64,000 nt of DNA from positions 62,001 through 126,000 of the forward strand of contig JBHYFN010000004.1 in the NCBI GenBank assembly GCA_051859505.1, read 5' to 3'. This DNA comes from JAFIEN01 sp051859505. Its GTDB lineage: Bacteria > Pseudomonadota > Alphaproteobacteria > Rhodobacterales > Rhodobacteraceae. The stretch's first letter is position 1, and each line of letters begins with the position of its first letter. Shown piece by piece: positions 16,669 to 24,870 of the stretch. Made by a program: the position numbers and the translations under genes. The notes below the pieces were generated by a model. That model was not told where the DNA came from. It did no database searches and saw only the letters and a program-made list of their open reading frames with translations.

Positions 16669-17463
16669 CTAGAATTGCGGCACGACCGGGGCGAACCCCT
16701 CCATCGGATGATCGGCCACCTGCCGCAGAAGGCCGATGAACCCCGCCACGCAATGCGCCGCCGTCGCATGGCCCTTCTCGGCCGTCGCCAGATGCGCCTC
16801 GCCGACGGTGCCCGCCGGGTTGAGGTCGGATGCGATCCAGCCATAGCTGGTGGGCCCGATCGGCGGGATTGCCGCCGTCTCGGCGGTCGAGCGGAAATCC
16901 CGCGCCGCGCTCATGTCCACCGTATCGGGCCGAAAGGCGAGGATCAGCGAGGTTTCGGAATCCCCGCCGTGGATGCCGAAGCGCGTCTCCTGCTCGGAAT
17001 AGAGGCCCTCGGGCAGCCCCCAGTTGCCCCAGCCGCATTTGACCGCAAGCATCCCCGCCCGCACCCGAAGCTCGCGCGACAGGATCGAGATCAGGTCGAG
17101 GTTGCCGCCATGACTGTTGACGATGACGATCTTGCGGATCCCGGCACGGGCGACGGAAAGGCCGATCTCGGTCCAGACGGCAAGGGCGGTGGGGGCGCTC
17201 AGCGTCAGGGTGCCCTTGGCCCAGAGATGCTCGTTCGACTTGCCGACCGCCTGTACCGGCAGGATCCGGATATCAAGGTCGTCGGGGCACTCCGCCCGCA
17301 GCCGCGCCAGCATCCCTTCGGCGATCAGCGTATCCGTGCCGACGGGCAGATGCGGCCCATGCTGTTCGATCGCCGCCGTGGGCAGGATGGCGATGGTGCG
17401 CATCGGGTCGATCGTATCGAATTCGGGGGCACGGTAATCGGCCCAGTCCAGTCTGCGGGTCAT
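16669..17463 (-). CDS. creatininase-family amidohydrolase
   Basis: A 264-residue creatininase-fold hydrolase. Metal-ligand motifs: AAIEQHGPHLPVGTDTLIAEG (Glu, His, Asp) at about residues 31-50, NSHGGN at about 118-123, and the acidic GIHGGDSETSLI near 165. Family members hydrolyse cyclic or open amides (creatinine, formamidopyrimidine, mycofactocin precursor). True creatininase has His-Tyr-Glu where this protein has HGG, so creatinine is not a safe substrate assignment. It is the last of four overlapping catabolic genes, joined to the reductase before it by an ATGA overlap, and downstream of a CodA-like deaminase and transporter; a second ring-opening or deamidating step is inferred. Confidence 0.87.
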   Translation of the reverse strand: MTRRLDWADYRAPEFDTIDPMRTIAILPTAAIEQHGPHLPVGTDTLIAEGMLARLRAECPDDLDIRILPVQAVGKSNEHLWAKGTLTLSAPTALAVWTEIGLSVARAGIRKIVIVNSHGGNLDLISILSRELRVRAGMLAVKCGWGNWGLPEGLYSEQETRFGIHGGDSETSLILAFRPDTVDMSAARDFRSTAETAAIPPIGPTSYGWIASDLNPAGTVGEAHLATAEKGHATAAHCVAGFIGLLRQVADHPMEGFAPVVPQF

Positions 17464-18101
17464 TCTGCGGCGCTCGTCTGTTGCGGCAAGGCGACGTCGA
17501 CCCTGCGGCCGATCAGCTTGTCCATCTTGCGCGCCACCTTCTCGAGATGACGGCGGCGGCTCTCCGGTGTCGAGGAATCCATCAGGTAATGCGCCGCAAA
17601 GACCATCCTGCGGCCGCGCGGCAGAAGGAAGCCGACCCCACGGGTCAACGTGCGCTTGCCCGGAGCCCCGACGATCTGGGTCAGAAACCAGCTTGCGCCA
17701 CAGGTGGTGAAGATGCCCATCCTCTTGATGTGATGCAGGCCGGGGCGGATCGTGCCGTTTTCGGCATCGGGCATGAAGAAGGCCACATCGGGCAGCATCA
17801 CCCGGTCAAGCCAGCCCTTGAGCATCGCCGGCAGGCCATACCACCAGGTCGGGTAGACGAAGATCAGCGTGTCGCACCAGCGCAGATCCGTCACCTGACG
17901 CGCGACCGGCGCCTGGTTGGCGGGGCAGTCCAGATAGCCTGTCCACTCCTCGGGGCTCAGCACCGGCGCGAACTCCTGATCATAAAGGTCGTGCACCCGC
18001 ACTGCCGCCCCAGCAGCCGCCAGCTTGCCCAAGACCAGATCGCGAACGGCCGCGTTGAAACTGCCTTCCTTGGGGTGACAATAGACGACAAGGGCCCGCA
18101 T
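17460..18101 (-). CDS. NAD(P)H-dependent flavodoxin-fold reductase, copy 2
   Basis: A 213-residue protein of the NQO1/KefG/YwrO flavodoxin-fold family: N-terminal VVYCHPKEGSFNAAV (FMN/FAD phosphate loop), LIFVYPTWWYGLPAMLKGWLD (central strand and quinone pocket) and TTCGASWFL. Such enzymes transfer two electrons from NAD(P)H to quinones or other acceptors. It overlaps the upstream reductase by one base and the downstream creatininase-family gene by four. The two reductases are paralogous (PHLEKVARKMDKL versus AHLARVKREMELF ends), so they may form a heterodimer. A pathway-specific reduction is inferred from position only. Confidence 0.85.
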   Translation of the reverse strand: MRALVVYCHPKEGSFNAAVRDLVLGKLAAAGAAVRVHDLYDQEFAPVLSPEEWTGYLDCPANQAPVARQVTDLRWCDTLIFVYPTWWYGLPAMLKGWLDRVMLPDVAFFMPDAENGTIRPGLHHIKRMGIFTTCGASWFLTQIVGAPGKRTLTRGVGFLLPRGRRMVFAAHYLMDSSTPESRRRHLEKVARKMDKLIGRRVDVALPQQTSAAE

Positions 18102-18682
18102 CAGAAAAGCTCCATCTCCCGTTTCACCCGCGCCAGATGCGCCGCGCGTTGCGCATCCGTCGCCCTGTTCATGTCATAAAGCGCGAGGTAGCGCATCTTG
18201 TAGGGCCTGCAGACATGCCAGATCGCCCGCTTCACCACATGGCGCGGCGGATCGCCGGCCAGGAGCGCCCGGAGCCGCGTGCCGCCATAGGTGGTGACGG
18301 CGGCAAGGCGCTTGATATGGGTGAGGTTCGGCTTGACCAGCCCGTCCTCGAGCCGGAACGACACGCCGGGCAGGAAGACGCGGTCGAAAAAGCCCTTGAG
18401 GATCGCCGGAAAGCCGAAGTTCCAGACCGGAAAGACCAGGACCAGCGCCTCGGCGGCGCGGACCCGGTCGACATAGGCGGCGACCGGCGCGGTGTTGGTC
18501 TCGACGTCGTGGTAGGCCCGGCGTTCCTCGGCCGTCAGGACGGGGGAAAAACCTTCGGCGTTCAGGTCGCAGTCGTCCACCTCCCAGCCCTTGGCGGTCA
18601 GCGTTTCGACCACCGTTCTGTGAAGAGCTGCCGAGAAGCTTTCCTCGCAGGGATGGGCGAAGAGGACGAGGACGCGGGGCAT
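18101..18682 (-). CDS. NAD(P)H-dependent flavodoxin-fold reductase, copy 1
   Basis: A 193-residue member of the same NQO1/KefG-like family as the next gene: VLFAHPCEESFSAALH, LVLVFPVWNFGFPAILKGFFD, VFLPGVSF and TTYGGTRLR. It precedes its paralogue with a one-base TGA/ATG overlap. A pair of adjacent hairpins (18709-18753) separates it from the FAD oxidase, so its expression may be set apart from the upstream half of the operon. Likely cytosolic, FMN- or FAD-dependent; substrate unknown. Confidence 0.85.
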   Translation of the reverse strand: MPRVLVLFAHPCEESFSAALHRTVVETLTAKGWEVDDCDLNAEGFSPVLTAEERRAYHDVETNTAPVAAYVDRVRAAEALVLVFPVWNFGFPAILKGFFDRVFLPGVSFRLEDGLVKPNLTHIKRLAAVTTYGGTRLRALLAGDPPRHVVKRAIWHVCRPYKMRYLALYDMNRATDAQRAAHLARVKREMELF

Positions 18683-18708
18683 CAGGCGCTGATCCCAGTC
18701 ATCTGCAG

Positions 18709-18753
18709 CCGAAAAATGCGCATTTTTCGGCGCGATTTCTGGTCAGAAATCGC
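18709..18753. promoter_or_regulatory. two back-to-back hairpins inside the catabolic operon
   Basis: A perfect 22-base palindrome CCGAAAAATGC/GCATTTTTCGG (18709-18730) adjoins a 10-bp stem GCGATTTCTG-GT-CAGAAATCGC (18732-18753). They fill the only sizeable gap (76 bases) in the overlapping part of the operon, starting right after the FAD oxidase stop. Possible roles: differential mRNA stability, partial termination, or a regulator site. Confidence 0.7.
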
Positions 18754-18758
18754 CGCCC

Positions 18759-20168
18759 TCATTCCGCGGCCCTCATCCCCTTGTAGGCATAGATGCCGTC
18801 ATAGCCGAAATCCGGCTCGTCCCAGGTGATCATCTTGCCGGGGTTGAGCAGCCCCTTCGGATCGGCCTCGCGCTTGAAGGCCAGCTGCACATCGTCCACC
18901 GATTGCCGGCCGCCTTCCTCCAGCGTGTAACGATGCGGATTGAACACCATCGCGCCGGCCGCCTCGTGCAGCTTCACGATCTCTTCCAGCCGTTCCTCGC
19001 TCGTGAACTTCACCAGCGACAGCCCGGCCATGGCCACCCGCCCGCCCATCCGCGTCACCTCGATATGCTGCAGCACTTCCGGCGAGAACTGCGCCCGCAT
19101 CTTCTCGACCAGCGGGATCGGGTCGGCAGTGCCATAGCCCACTTGCAGATAGGTGATCGACGGGTCCACCTTCAGCGCCCGCAGCGTCGTGTGGTTCCAG
19201 GCATATTCGAACACATGCCCCGGATCGCGCGGCCATGTCGTCTGGTCCGAGCGATAGATCACCTCGGCCCCCGGATGGCGCGCGGTGAAAGTGGTGAACC
19301 CGTCAAGCGCATGGGGCGCCACCATCAGCGCCACCACCGCCTGCCCCGGCTTCACATGCGGGGCGACGCGCTGGAAATAGTCCTGCGCGATGGGCGCCTG
19401 GAAGACCGTGACCAGCTTGACCAGGAGCCCGTCCTCGGCCGCCAGCCCATAGCCAAAGTCCAGCGCCGCCGGGAAATCGTCGAAGGTCAGGAACATGCCC
19501 ACCCAGTCATAGGCGGGGGCCAGCGGCATCTCGAGCTCGGTGATGATGCCGTTGGTGCCATAGGCATGGCTCACCCGGTGCAGCGCCTCGCCGGTGAACT
19601 CAAGGACGCGCGGTTCCTCTTCCATCGTCACCACGCGCAGCCGCAGGATATTGCCCAGATCGCGCAGGTTGCCCCAGCGCACCGACCCGACCCCGCCCGA
19701 GCCGCCCGCGACAAATCCCCCGATCGTCGCCGTCGTCCAGGTGGACGAGAACATCCGCACTTCCTGCCCCGAATGCGCCTTGCAGGCCGCGTCCAGATCC
19801 TTGAGCAGGCAGCCCGGCTCCACGATGACCCGTCCGGGGTGGATTTCCTTGACCTTGTTCATGTTGTGCATGTGCAGGATGCAGCCGCCCGCCAGCGGCA
19901 TCGCCTGCCCGTAATTGCCCGTGCCCGTCCCCCGCGTCGTGACCGGAACGTTATGGGCATAGCAGACCCGCAGCACCTCGATCACCTCGGCCTCGGTCTT
20001 GGGCGCCACGACGAAATCCGCCGTCACATGGTCGAGCCGCGCCTTGAGAACCGGAGAATACCAGAAGAAATCCCGGCTTTTCGCCTTCACCGAGACGGGG
20101 TTCTCGTCAAGGTCCAGATGGGCCAGCGCGGCCTTGGCGCCGGCGATGTCGGGGGTGGGAAGGGTCAT
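18759..20168 (-). CDS. FAD-binding oxidase (GlcD/VAO-type)
   Basis: A 469-residue VAO-family flavoprotein. The FAD-binding PCMH domain is at about residues 45-225: VVAPKTEAEVIEVLRVC, VTTRGTGTGNYGQAMPLAGGC (pyrophosphate loop), VIVEPGCLL, and TATIGGFVAGGSGGVGSVRWG. The C-terminal half is the substrate/cap domain and ends LLNPGKMITWDEPDFGYDG, the LNPGK motif being typical of GlcD-like oxidases and dehydrogenases. The substrate is unknown; it should oxidise a C-OH or C-N bond in an intermediate of the operon's pathway. It starts four bases inside the CodA-like gene (ATGA), so the two are coupled. Confidence 0.9.
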   Translation of the reverse strand: MTLPTPDIAGAKAALAHLDLDENPVSVKAKSRDFFWYSPVLKARLDHVTADFVVAPKTEAEVIEVLRVCYAHNVPVTTRGTGTGNYGQAMPLAGGCILHMHNMNKVKEIHPGRVIVEPGCLLKDLDAACKAHSGQEVRMFSSTWTTATIGGFVAGGSGGVGSVRWGNLRDLGNILRLRVVTMEEEPRVLEFTGEALHRVSHAYGTNGIITELEMPLAPAYDWVGMFLTFDDFPAALDFGYGLAAEDGLLVKLVTVFQAPIAQDYFQRVAPHVKPGQAVVALMVAPHALDGFTTFTARHPGAEVIYRSDQTTWPRDPGHVFEYAWNHTTLRALKVDPSITYLQVGYGTADPIPLVEKMRAQFSPEVLQHIEVTRMGGRVAMAGLSLVKFTSEERLEEIVKLHEAAGAMVFNPHRYTLEEGGRQSVDDVQLAFKREADPKGLLNPGKMITWDEPDFGYDGIYAYKGMRAAE

Positions 20169-21442
20169 GCTTGCCTCATCAGATGGTCAAGTTCGGCATA
20201 GTCGGGCAGGGTCCGGTCGATCTGGCGACCGCCGCGCAGGACAATCCGGTCGGCCTGCGGGCGCGAGAAGAATTCGTTCCAGTCGCGGGCCCTCGTGATC
20301 ACCAGATCGGCCGGCGCACCCGGCGCAAGCGACGGCGCGTCGAACCCGCAGGCCCGCGCGGGGTTGGCCAGCACGGAGTGCACCCAGTCCGGCCCGGTAT
20401 GGTCCAGATGGCCGATCCGCGTCGCCTCGCGCAGAACCTCGACCATGTCGAGATCGCCATAGGCATAAAACGGGTCGCGCGTATTGTCGGAGGCGAAGCT
20501 GACGTTGATGCCGCGCGCCTTCATCTCGTGCACCAAGGTGATGCCGCGCATCCGGGGCGTGCGGCCGGGGTGGCGGTCCTGCAGGAAAAGGTTGCACATC
20601 GGCAGGCTGACCACATGCAGGCCTGCGCGCGCCACCAGATCGAGCGTCTCCATCGCCGTATCCTCGGCCATGGCGGAGACCGAACAGCAATGCCCCACCA
20701 CGACCGGCGCGTCGAAGCCCGTCTCGATCACCGCCTGCGCGATCAGGCGCAGGGTGTTGACCTCGGGGTCGAGCGTCTCGTCGACATGGAAATCGACCGC
20801 CAGACCGCGCGCGGCGGCCATGGCGAGGCAGGCGACCAGCCGCTCCATCAGGTCGGGCATGGGATAGACGAACAGACCCAGCACGCCGCCCAGATCGGCC
20901 ACCATGTCGGCGGTCTGGCGGAAGGCGCCGTCGGCCGAGAAGTCCTCGGCCGCGACAAGGCAGACGCCCTGCAACGCGATCAGCCCTTCCCACTTTTCGC
21001 GCATCTCGGCGAAGACCGGCCAACTGATGCCATCCTGCGGCGGCTTGCTGTCGATATGGGTGCGGATCGCGCGGGTGCCGTGGGCATAGGCGCAGCGCAG
21101 GGCGAAATCCATTCGGGCGCGCACATCCTCGGCGCTCCAGCGGGTTTCGCTATCGGCGCGCACGGTGTCCAATGCGCCCATGAAGGTGCCGTCGGGATTG
21201 GGCGAACGGCCCCAGATATGGCCCTTGTCGAGATGGGTGTGCATGTCGACAAAGCCGGGCAGCACCATCGCGCCACCCATTTCGACCCGCACCGCAGCCT
21301 CGCCCGGCGCCGCGATGCGCCCGTCAGCGATCGTTAGGTCGGTGCGGATCAGATCGCCCGCCCCCCCGCTCAGACAGGCGGGGATCGTGACATCGGCCAG
21401 CGTCAGCACATGCCCTTCGGGCAGTTTACGGAAATCCATCAT
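20165..21442 (-). CDS. CodA-like amidohydrolase (cytosine/creatinine deaminase type)
   Basis: A 425-residue metal-dependent amidohydrolase. Motifs: FVDMHTHLDKGH (two His metal ligands) near residues 64-75, AVDFHVDETLDPE (His and the proton-shuttling Glu), VVVGHCCS (His), and FASDNTRDPFY (metal-binding Asp). This order matches cytosine deaminase CodA; relatives deaminate isoguanine, creatinine or other cyclic amidines. The gene is between an ABC permease and an FAD oxidase with ATGA overlaps on both sides, so the substrate is almost certainly what the transporter imports or its derivative. Cytosine itself is less likely because no pyrimidine salvage gene is nearby. Two ATG codons are possible starts (21442 and 21439). 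Confidence 0.88.
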   Translation of the reverse strand: MMDFRKLPEGHVLTLADVTIPACLSGGAGDLIRTDLTIADGRIAAPGEAAVRVEMGGAMVLPGFVDMHTHLDKGHIWGRSPNPDGTFMGALDTVRADSETRWSAEDVRARMDFALRCAYAHGTRAIRTHIDSKPPQDGISWPVFAEMREKWEGLIALQGVCLVAAEDFSADGAFRQTADMVADLGGVLGLFVYPMPDLMERLVACLAMAAARGLAVDFHVDETLDPEVNTLRLIAQAVIETGFDAPVVVGHCCSVSAMAEDTAMETLDLVARAGLHVVSLPMCNLFLQDRHPGRTPRMRGITLVHEMKARGINVSFASDNTRDPFYAYGDLDMVEVLREATRIGHLDHTGPDWVHSVLANPARACGFDAPSLAPGAPADLVITRARDWNEFFSRPQADRIVLRGGRQIDRTLPDYAELDHLMRQA

Positions 21443-22311
21443 GTCTCTCGCCGGATCGCGCTTTCATGCCATTTGCGCAAGAGAAGATGCGACAGAAGCC
21501 CCGTCAGGGCAAAGATCGTCACCCCCACCACGGCGATCAGGGCAAGGGCCGCGAACATGCGGGGAATGTTCAGCCGGTAGCTCGCCTCGAGGATCCGAAA
21601 CGCCAGCCCCGACCCGGCCCCGCCGCTGCCCACGACATATTCCGCCACGATGGCCCCGATCAGCGCCAGGCCGCCCGCGATGCGCAAGCCCCCAAGGAAA
21701 TAGGGCAGGGCCGAGGGCAGTTGCAGGTGGATCAGCCGTTGCCAGCGGTTCGCGCCATAGATGGTGAAGAGGTCGCGCAGGTTGTGGTCGACCGATTTCA
21801 GCCCCAGCGTCGTGTTCGACAGGATCGGGAAGAAGGCCACGATCCAGGCGCAGATCAGCACCCGCGCCGTCGGATCCTGCACATAGATGAAGATCAGGGG
21901 CGCGATCGAGACGATGGGCGTGACCTGCAGGATCACGGCGTAAGGATAGAACACCAGTTCGGCAAAGCGGCTCTGGTTGAACAGGATCGCCAGCACCACG
22001 CCCCCCACCACGGCGACCGCCAGCGCCATCAGCGTGATCCGCAGGGTGATCATCAGCGAGGCGCCCAGAAGCTCGCGGTCCGCGATCAGCTGCTCCCAGA
22101 CGCGGCCGGGGCTGGGCAGAATGTAGTGCGGGATCTCGTTCACCACGACAAAGCGGTTCCAGACAAAGAGCGTCAGGAACACCACCAGCACCGGGATCAG
22201 CCAGCGGGCCACGGCCTCGATCTGCTTGGCGCGGGCGCGGCGGGCCTCTTCGGCGTCCCAGATCATGGCGCCGGTCTGACCGGAATTGCCGGTATCGGGT
22301 TCTGCGCTCAT
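21439..22311 (-). CDS. ABC transporter permease (SsuC/ThiX family)
   Basis: A 290-residue inner-membrane permease with about six membrane helices and the binding-protein-dependent transport signature with the EAA-type loop (YGANRWQRLIHLQLPSALPYFLGGLRIAGG, around residues 175-205, shown by its core GANRWQRLIHLQLPSALP). It follows an N-terminal charged stretch AEEARRARAKQIEAVARW. The SsuC/TauC/ThiX class carries sulfonates, pyrimidine precursors or similar small ring compounds. It overlaps the ATPase and the CodA-like gene by four bases each. Confidence 0.92.
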   Translation of the reverse strand: MSAEPDTGNSGQTGAMIWDAEEARRARAKQIEAVARWLIPVLVVFLTLFVWNRFVVVNEIPHYILPSPGRVWEQLIADRELLGASLMITLRITLMALAVAVVGGVVLAILFNQSRFAELVFYPYAVILQVTPIVSIAPLIFIYVQDPTARVLICAWIVAFFPILSNTTLGLKSVDHNLRDLFTIYGANRWQRLIHLQLPSALPYFLGGLRIAGGLALIGAIVAEYVVGSGGAGSGLAFRILEASYRLNIPRMFAALALIAVVGVTIFALTGLLSHLLLRKWHESAIRRET

Positions 22312-23105
22312 GCGGCCTCTCCCATCGCGGTCATCAGCGCGGCCGAGACCTTCTGGCTGTAGGCGGCGTAATCCGCCGAGGTGCGGAACGACAGGTCGCG
22401 CGGATAGGGCGCGTCGACCTGCAATTCCTCGACCACGCGGCCGGGGCGGGCGGCCATCACCACGATCCGGTCCGACAGGAAGACGGATTCAAAGACCGAA
22501 TGGGTCACGAAGATCACGGTGCAGCCGATATCGGCCTTGAGCCGCAGAAGATCGTTGTTCAGCTTCTGCCGCGTGATCTCGTCCAGCGCGGCGAAGGGTT
22601 CGTCCATCAGGATCAGCCGCGGGTTCGTCACCAGCGCGCGGGCGATGGACACCCGCATCTTCATGCCGCCCGAAAGCTCGCGCGGATAGGCGTCGGGGAA
22701 TTTCGACAGGCCCACAAGGTCAAGCGCCTCGTGGATCTCGTCCTTCACACTCGCGTAGCTTTGGCCGCGTAGCCGGAACGGCAGGTAGACGTTCTTGGCC
22801 ACCGTGGCCCAGGGCATCAGCGTGGGTTCCTGAAACACCACGCCGATATCGCCCTTGCCCTTGCCGCCCTCCCACAGGATGCGCCCCGAGGTCGGGCTCA
22901 TCAGCCCCGAGATCAGCCGTAGCGCGGTGGATTTGCCACAGCCCGACGGCCCGAGGAGCGAGATGAAATCCCCCTCGTTCACGCGGAGCGACATGCCCTT
23001 GAGCGCGGTGACATTGCCGTTGAACACCTTGTCGATCCCCTGCATCTCGAGGATCGTGGGGCGCTGGTCGATGGGCAGGGTCGTGCGGTGCTGGATCTCT
23101 GACAT
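22308..23105 (-). CDS. ABC transporter ATP-binding protein (SsuB/ThiZ family)
   Basis: A 265-residue ABC ATPase: Walker A LGPSGCGKST near residues 52-61, Q-loop VVFQEPTLMPWATV, signature LSGGMKMRVSIARAL, Walker B RLILMDEPFAALDE, and H-loop VIFVTHSVFES. It energises the neighbouring permease for import. It starts 51 bases after the binding-protein stop and runs four bases into the permease gene. Confidence 0.95.
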   Translation of the reverse strand: MSEIQHRTTLPIDQRPTILEMQGIDKVFNGNVTALKGMSLRVNEGDFISLLGPSGCGKSTALRLISGLMSPTSGRILWEGGKGKGDIGVVFQEPTLMPWATVAKNVYLPFRLRGQSYASVKDEIHEALDLVGLSKFPDAYPRELSGGMKMRVSIARALVTNPRLILMDEPFAALDEITRQKLNNDLLRLKADIGCTVIFVTHSVFESVFLSDRIVVMAARPGRVVEELQVDAPYPRDLSFRTSADYAAYSQKVSAALMTAMGEAA

Positions 23106-23156
23106 GGACAGGCAAAGCTTGCGCGGCGGCGGACCGTTCCGCCGCCGCGCCTGATC

Positions 23157-24170
23157 CTAGTCGGCCGGACGAAGGTCGAGGCCGACGCCCTTGTTCACGA
23201 AGTCGAGCGTATAGGCCGCTTGCCAGTCAAGGCCGGCCTCGACGACGCCGGCCTCGACCATCTTGTTGTAGAAATCTTCCATCACCGCGTCGGTCATCGC
23301 GCCGATGCCCAGTTCCAGCGTGTCGCCCGAATCGACGATGCCGTTGGCGATCATGGATTCGATGGCATAGGCGATGGCCTCGTCGCTCATCTCCGGGTTG
23401 TCGGCCTGGATCAGCTCGACGGCGGCGGAATTGTCGCCGTAAAGGAAGTTGTACCAGCCGATGGCCGACCCATCGACAAAGCACTGCACCGCCTCGGGTT
23501 TGTCGGCGATGGTCGCGGCCATCGTCTCGATGATCGTCGAATAGGAGGTATAGCCGGCATCGGCGATCAGATAGACATCGGGGGTGATGCCCGTCTCCAT
23601 CTCGAAGAAGAACGGCTCGGAGGACAGATAGCCCTGCATGCCCCAGGTGTCATTGGCGACCAGCGGGGCCATGTTGAACGTATAGACCTCGCGCTGGGCG
23701 GGGTCGAAGCCGTAGGCGTTGACCATCCAGGCCCAGAAGGTCAGCACGCCACCGTCCGAGATCAGGATCTTGTCGAGGTTCTTCAGATCCTCGAAGGACG
23801 AGGCCGCCCCTGGATGGGTCATGATGATCTGCGGTTCCTTCTGGAACGAGGCCGCGACCGCCACGATGGGCAGCCCTTCCGCCACCGCCGACAGACCGTC
23901 AAGGGACGAACCGCTCATGTGGAAATCGATCTGCCCCGCGATCATCAGGGCGCGGTTGTTCACCTGAGGCCCGCCCGGCAGGATCGTCACGTCGATCCCG
24001 CAATCGGCATAGGTGCCATCGGCCAGCGCCTGATAATAGCCGCCGTGCTCGGCCTGGGCGACCCAGTTGGTGCCGAAGGACACGGGGATATTCTCGGCCA
24101 TCGCCCCGGCGCCTGCGAAAACAAGGCCCAAGGCCACTCCGCCCCGAAGGGCCACTTTGGTTCCGTTCAT
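23157..24170 (-). CDS. ABC transporter substrate-binding protein (NMT1/THI5-like)
   Basis: A 337-residue periplasmic binding protein with a signal peptide (VALRGGVALGLVFAGAGAMAE). The mature start ENIPVSFGTNWVAQAEHGGYYQAL matches the NMT1/THI5/SsuA class (family members bind pyrimidine precursors, riboflavin, sulfonates, nitrate or hydantoins); the W-x-x-Q-A-E-H-G-G-Y-Y-Q-A pattern is especially like members that bind pyrimidine-like rings. The start at 24170 is chosen because the signal peptide begins there and GGGAGTG lies upstream; the frame is open to 24230. It heads the operon and sets the expectation for the pathway substrate. Confidence 0.92.
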   Translation of the reverse strand: MNGTKVALRGGVALGLVFAGAGAMAENIPVSFGTNWVAQAEHGGYYQALADGTYADCGIDVTILPGGPQVNNRALMIAGQIDFHMSGSSLDGLSAVAEGLPIVAVAASFQKEPQIIMTHPGAASSFEDLKNLDKILISDGGVLTFWAWMVNAYGFDPAQREVYTFNMAPLVANDTWGMQGYLSSEPFFFEMETGITPDVYLIADAGYTSYSTIIETMAATIADKPEAVQCFVDGSAIGWYNFLYGDNSAAVELIQADNPEMSDEAIAYAIESMIANGIVDSGDTLELGIGAMTDAVMEDFYNKMVEAGVVEAGLDWQAAYTLDFVNKGVGLDLRPAD

Positions 24171-24437
24171 GATACACTCCCTGAAACAGCGCTTCTTTGA
24201 GCCATCCATACTACCCCAGTTGCTCATCACTATGATTCAGGGCCCGAGTCGGGACAGCGGCCTTATTGCCACCCAGAATTGCACCAGGAACAGGCATTTG
24301 CCTAGCCCTTTGCCTATCCAGAAGGCACAAACTGTCCGGTCGGGGGCCGGAGAGGCCTTGAACGGCCAGCCCGGCCAGCGCAGGGTGTGCACCGTCGCAA
24401 GACTGTCGAGGCAAGGTCGCAACCAAGGGTCAACGGC
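24171..24437. other. divergent intergenic region
   Basis: This 267-base gap separates the ABC operon from the divergent Rid-family gene and should hold both promoters. It is less GC-rich than its surroundings near 24180-24330. No convincing -35/-10 pair, known operator or riboswitch fold was recognised, and no regulator gene is adjacent. Confidence 0.5.
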
Positions 24438-24833
24438 ATGAAATCTCTGTCCCCCGCCACGATCAGCCCACCTTTCGCGCGCTATGCGCATGGGGTCGAG
24501 GTTCCGGCGGGGGCCCGGCTTGTCGTGACCTCGGGGCAGTTGCCGCTTTCGCCGGACGGATCGGTGCCCGAGGGGGCCGAGGCGCAGGCGCGCCAGTGCT
24601 TTGCCCAATGCGCCGCCATCCTGGCAGAGGCGGGAATGGGCGCGGCGGATGTCATTCGGATCAATGCTTTCGTGACGGATCGGGCACATATGGCGGGCTA
24701 TATGGCGGCGCGCGATGCCTGGCTGGCCGGGGTCGACCGCCTGCCCGCCTCTACGCTTGTCATCGTCAGCGGCTTTACCCGGCCGGAGTTTCTGGTCGAG
24801 GTGGAAGTGACCGCCGCGCGGCAGGACGGATGA
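24438..24833 (+). CDS. Rid-family protein (YjgF/YER057c/UK114)
   Basis: A 131-residue protein of the Rid family: VVTSGQLPLSPDGSVPEGAEAQARQC, a helix containing ILAEAGMGAADVIRINAFVTD, and the C-terminal strand PASTLVIVSGFTRPEFLVEVEV. RidA itself hydrolyses reactive imines using an Arg in a PARS motif. Here PAST occupies that place, so the canonical Arg seems absent and this is a non-RidA subgroup member. Such Rid proteins often accompany amine or pyrimidine catabolism (compare RutC). It is divergent from the ABC/CodA operon and may belong to the same regulon. Start chosen where family homology begins. Confidence 0.87.
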   Translation: MKSLSPATISPPFARYAHGVEVPAGARLVVTSGQLPLSPDGSVPEGAEAQARQCFAQCAAILAEAGMGAADVIRINAFVTDRAHMAGYMAARDAWLAGVDRLPASTLVIVSGFTRPEFLVEVEVTAARQDG

Positions 24834-24870
24834 CCCGAGGCGCGGAATACGACAGGGTGGAAATGTCTTG

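Noticed and set aside
18903..20201. A 432-codon plus-strand frame
   Set aside because: Antisense to the FAD oxidase, with the His/Arg-rich composition of a shadow and no recognisable domain.
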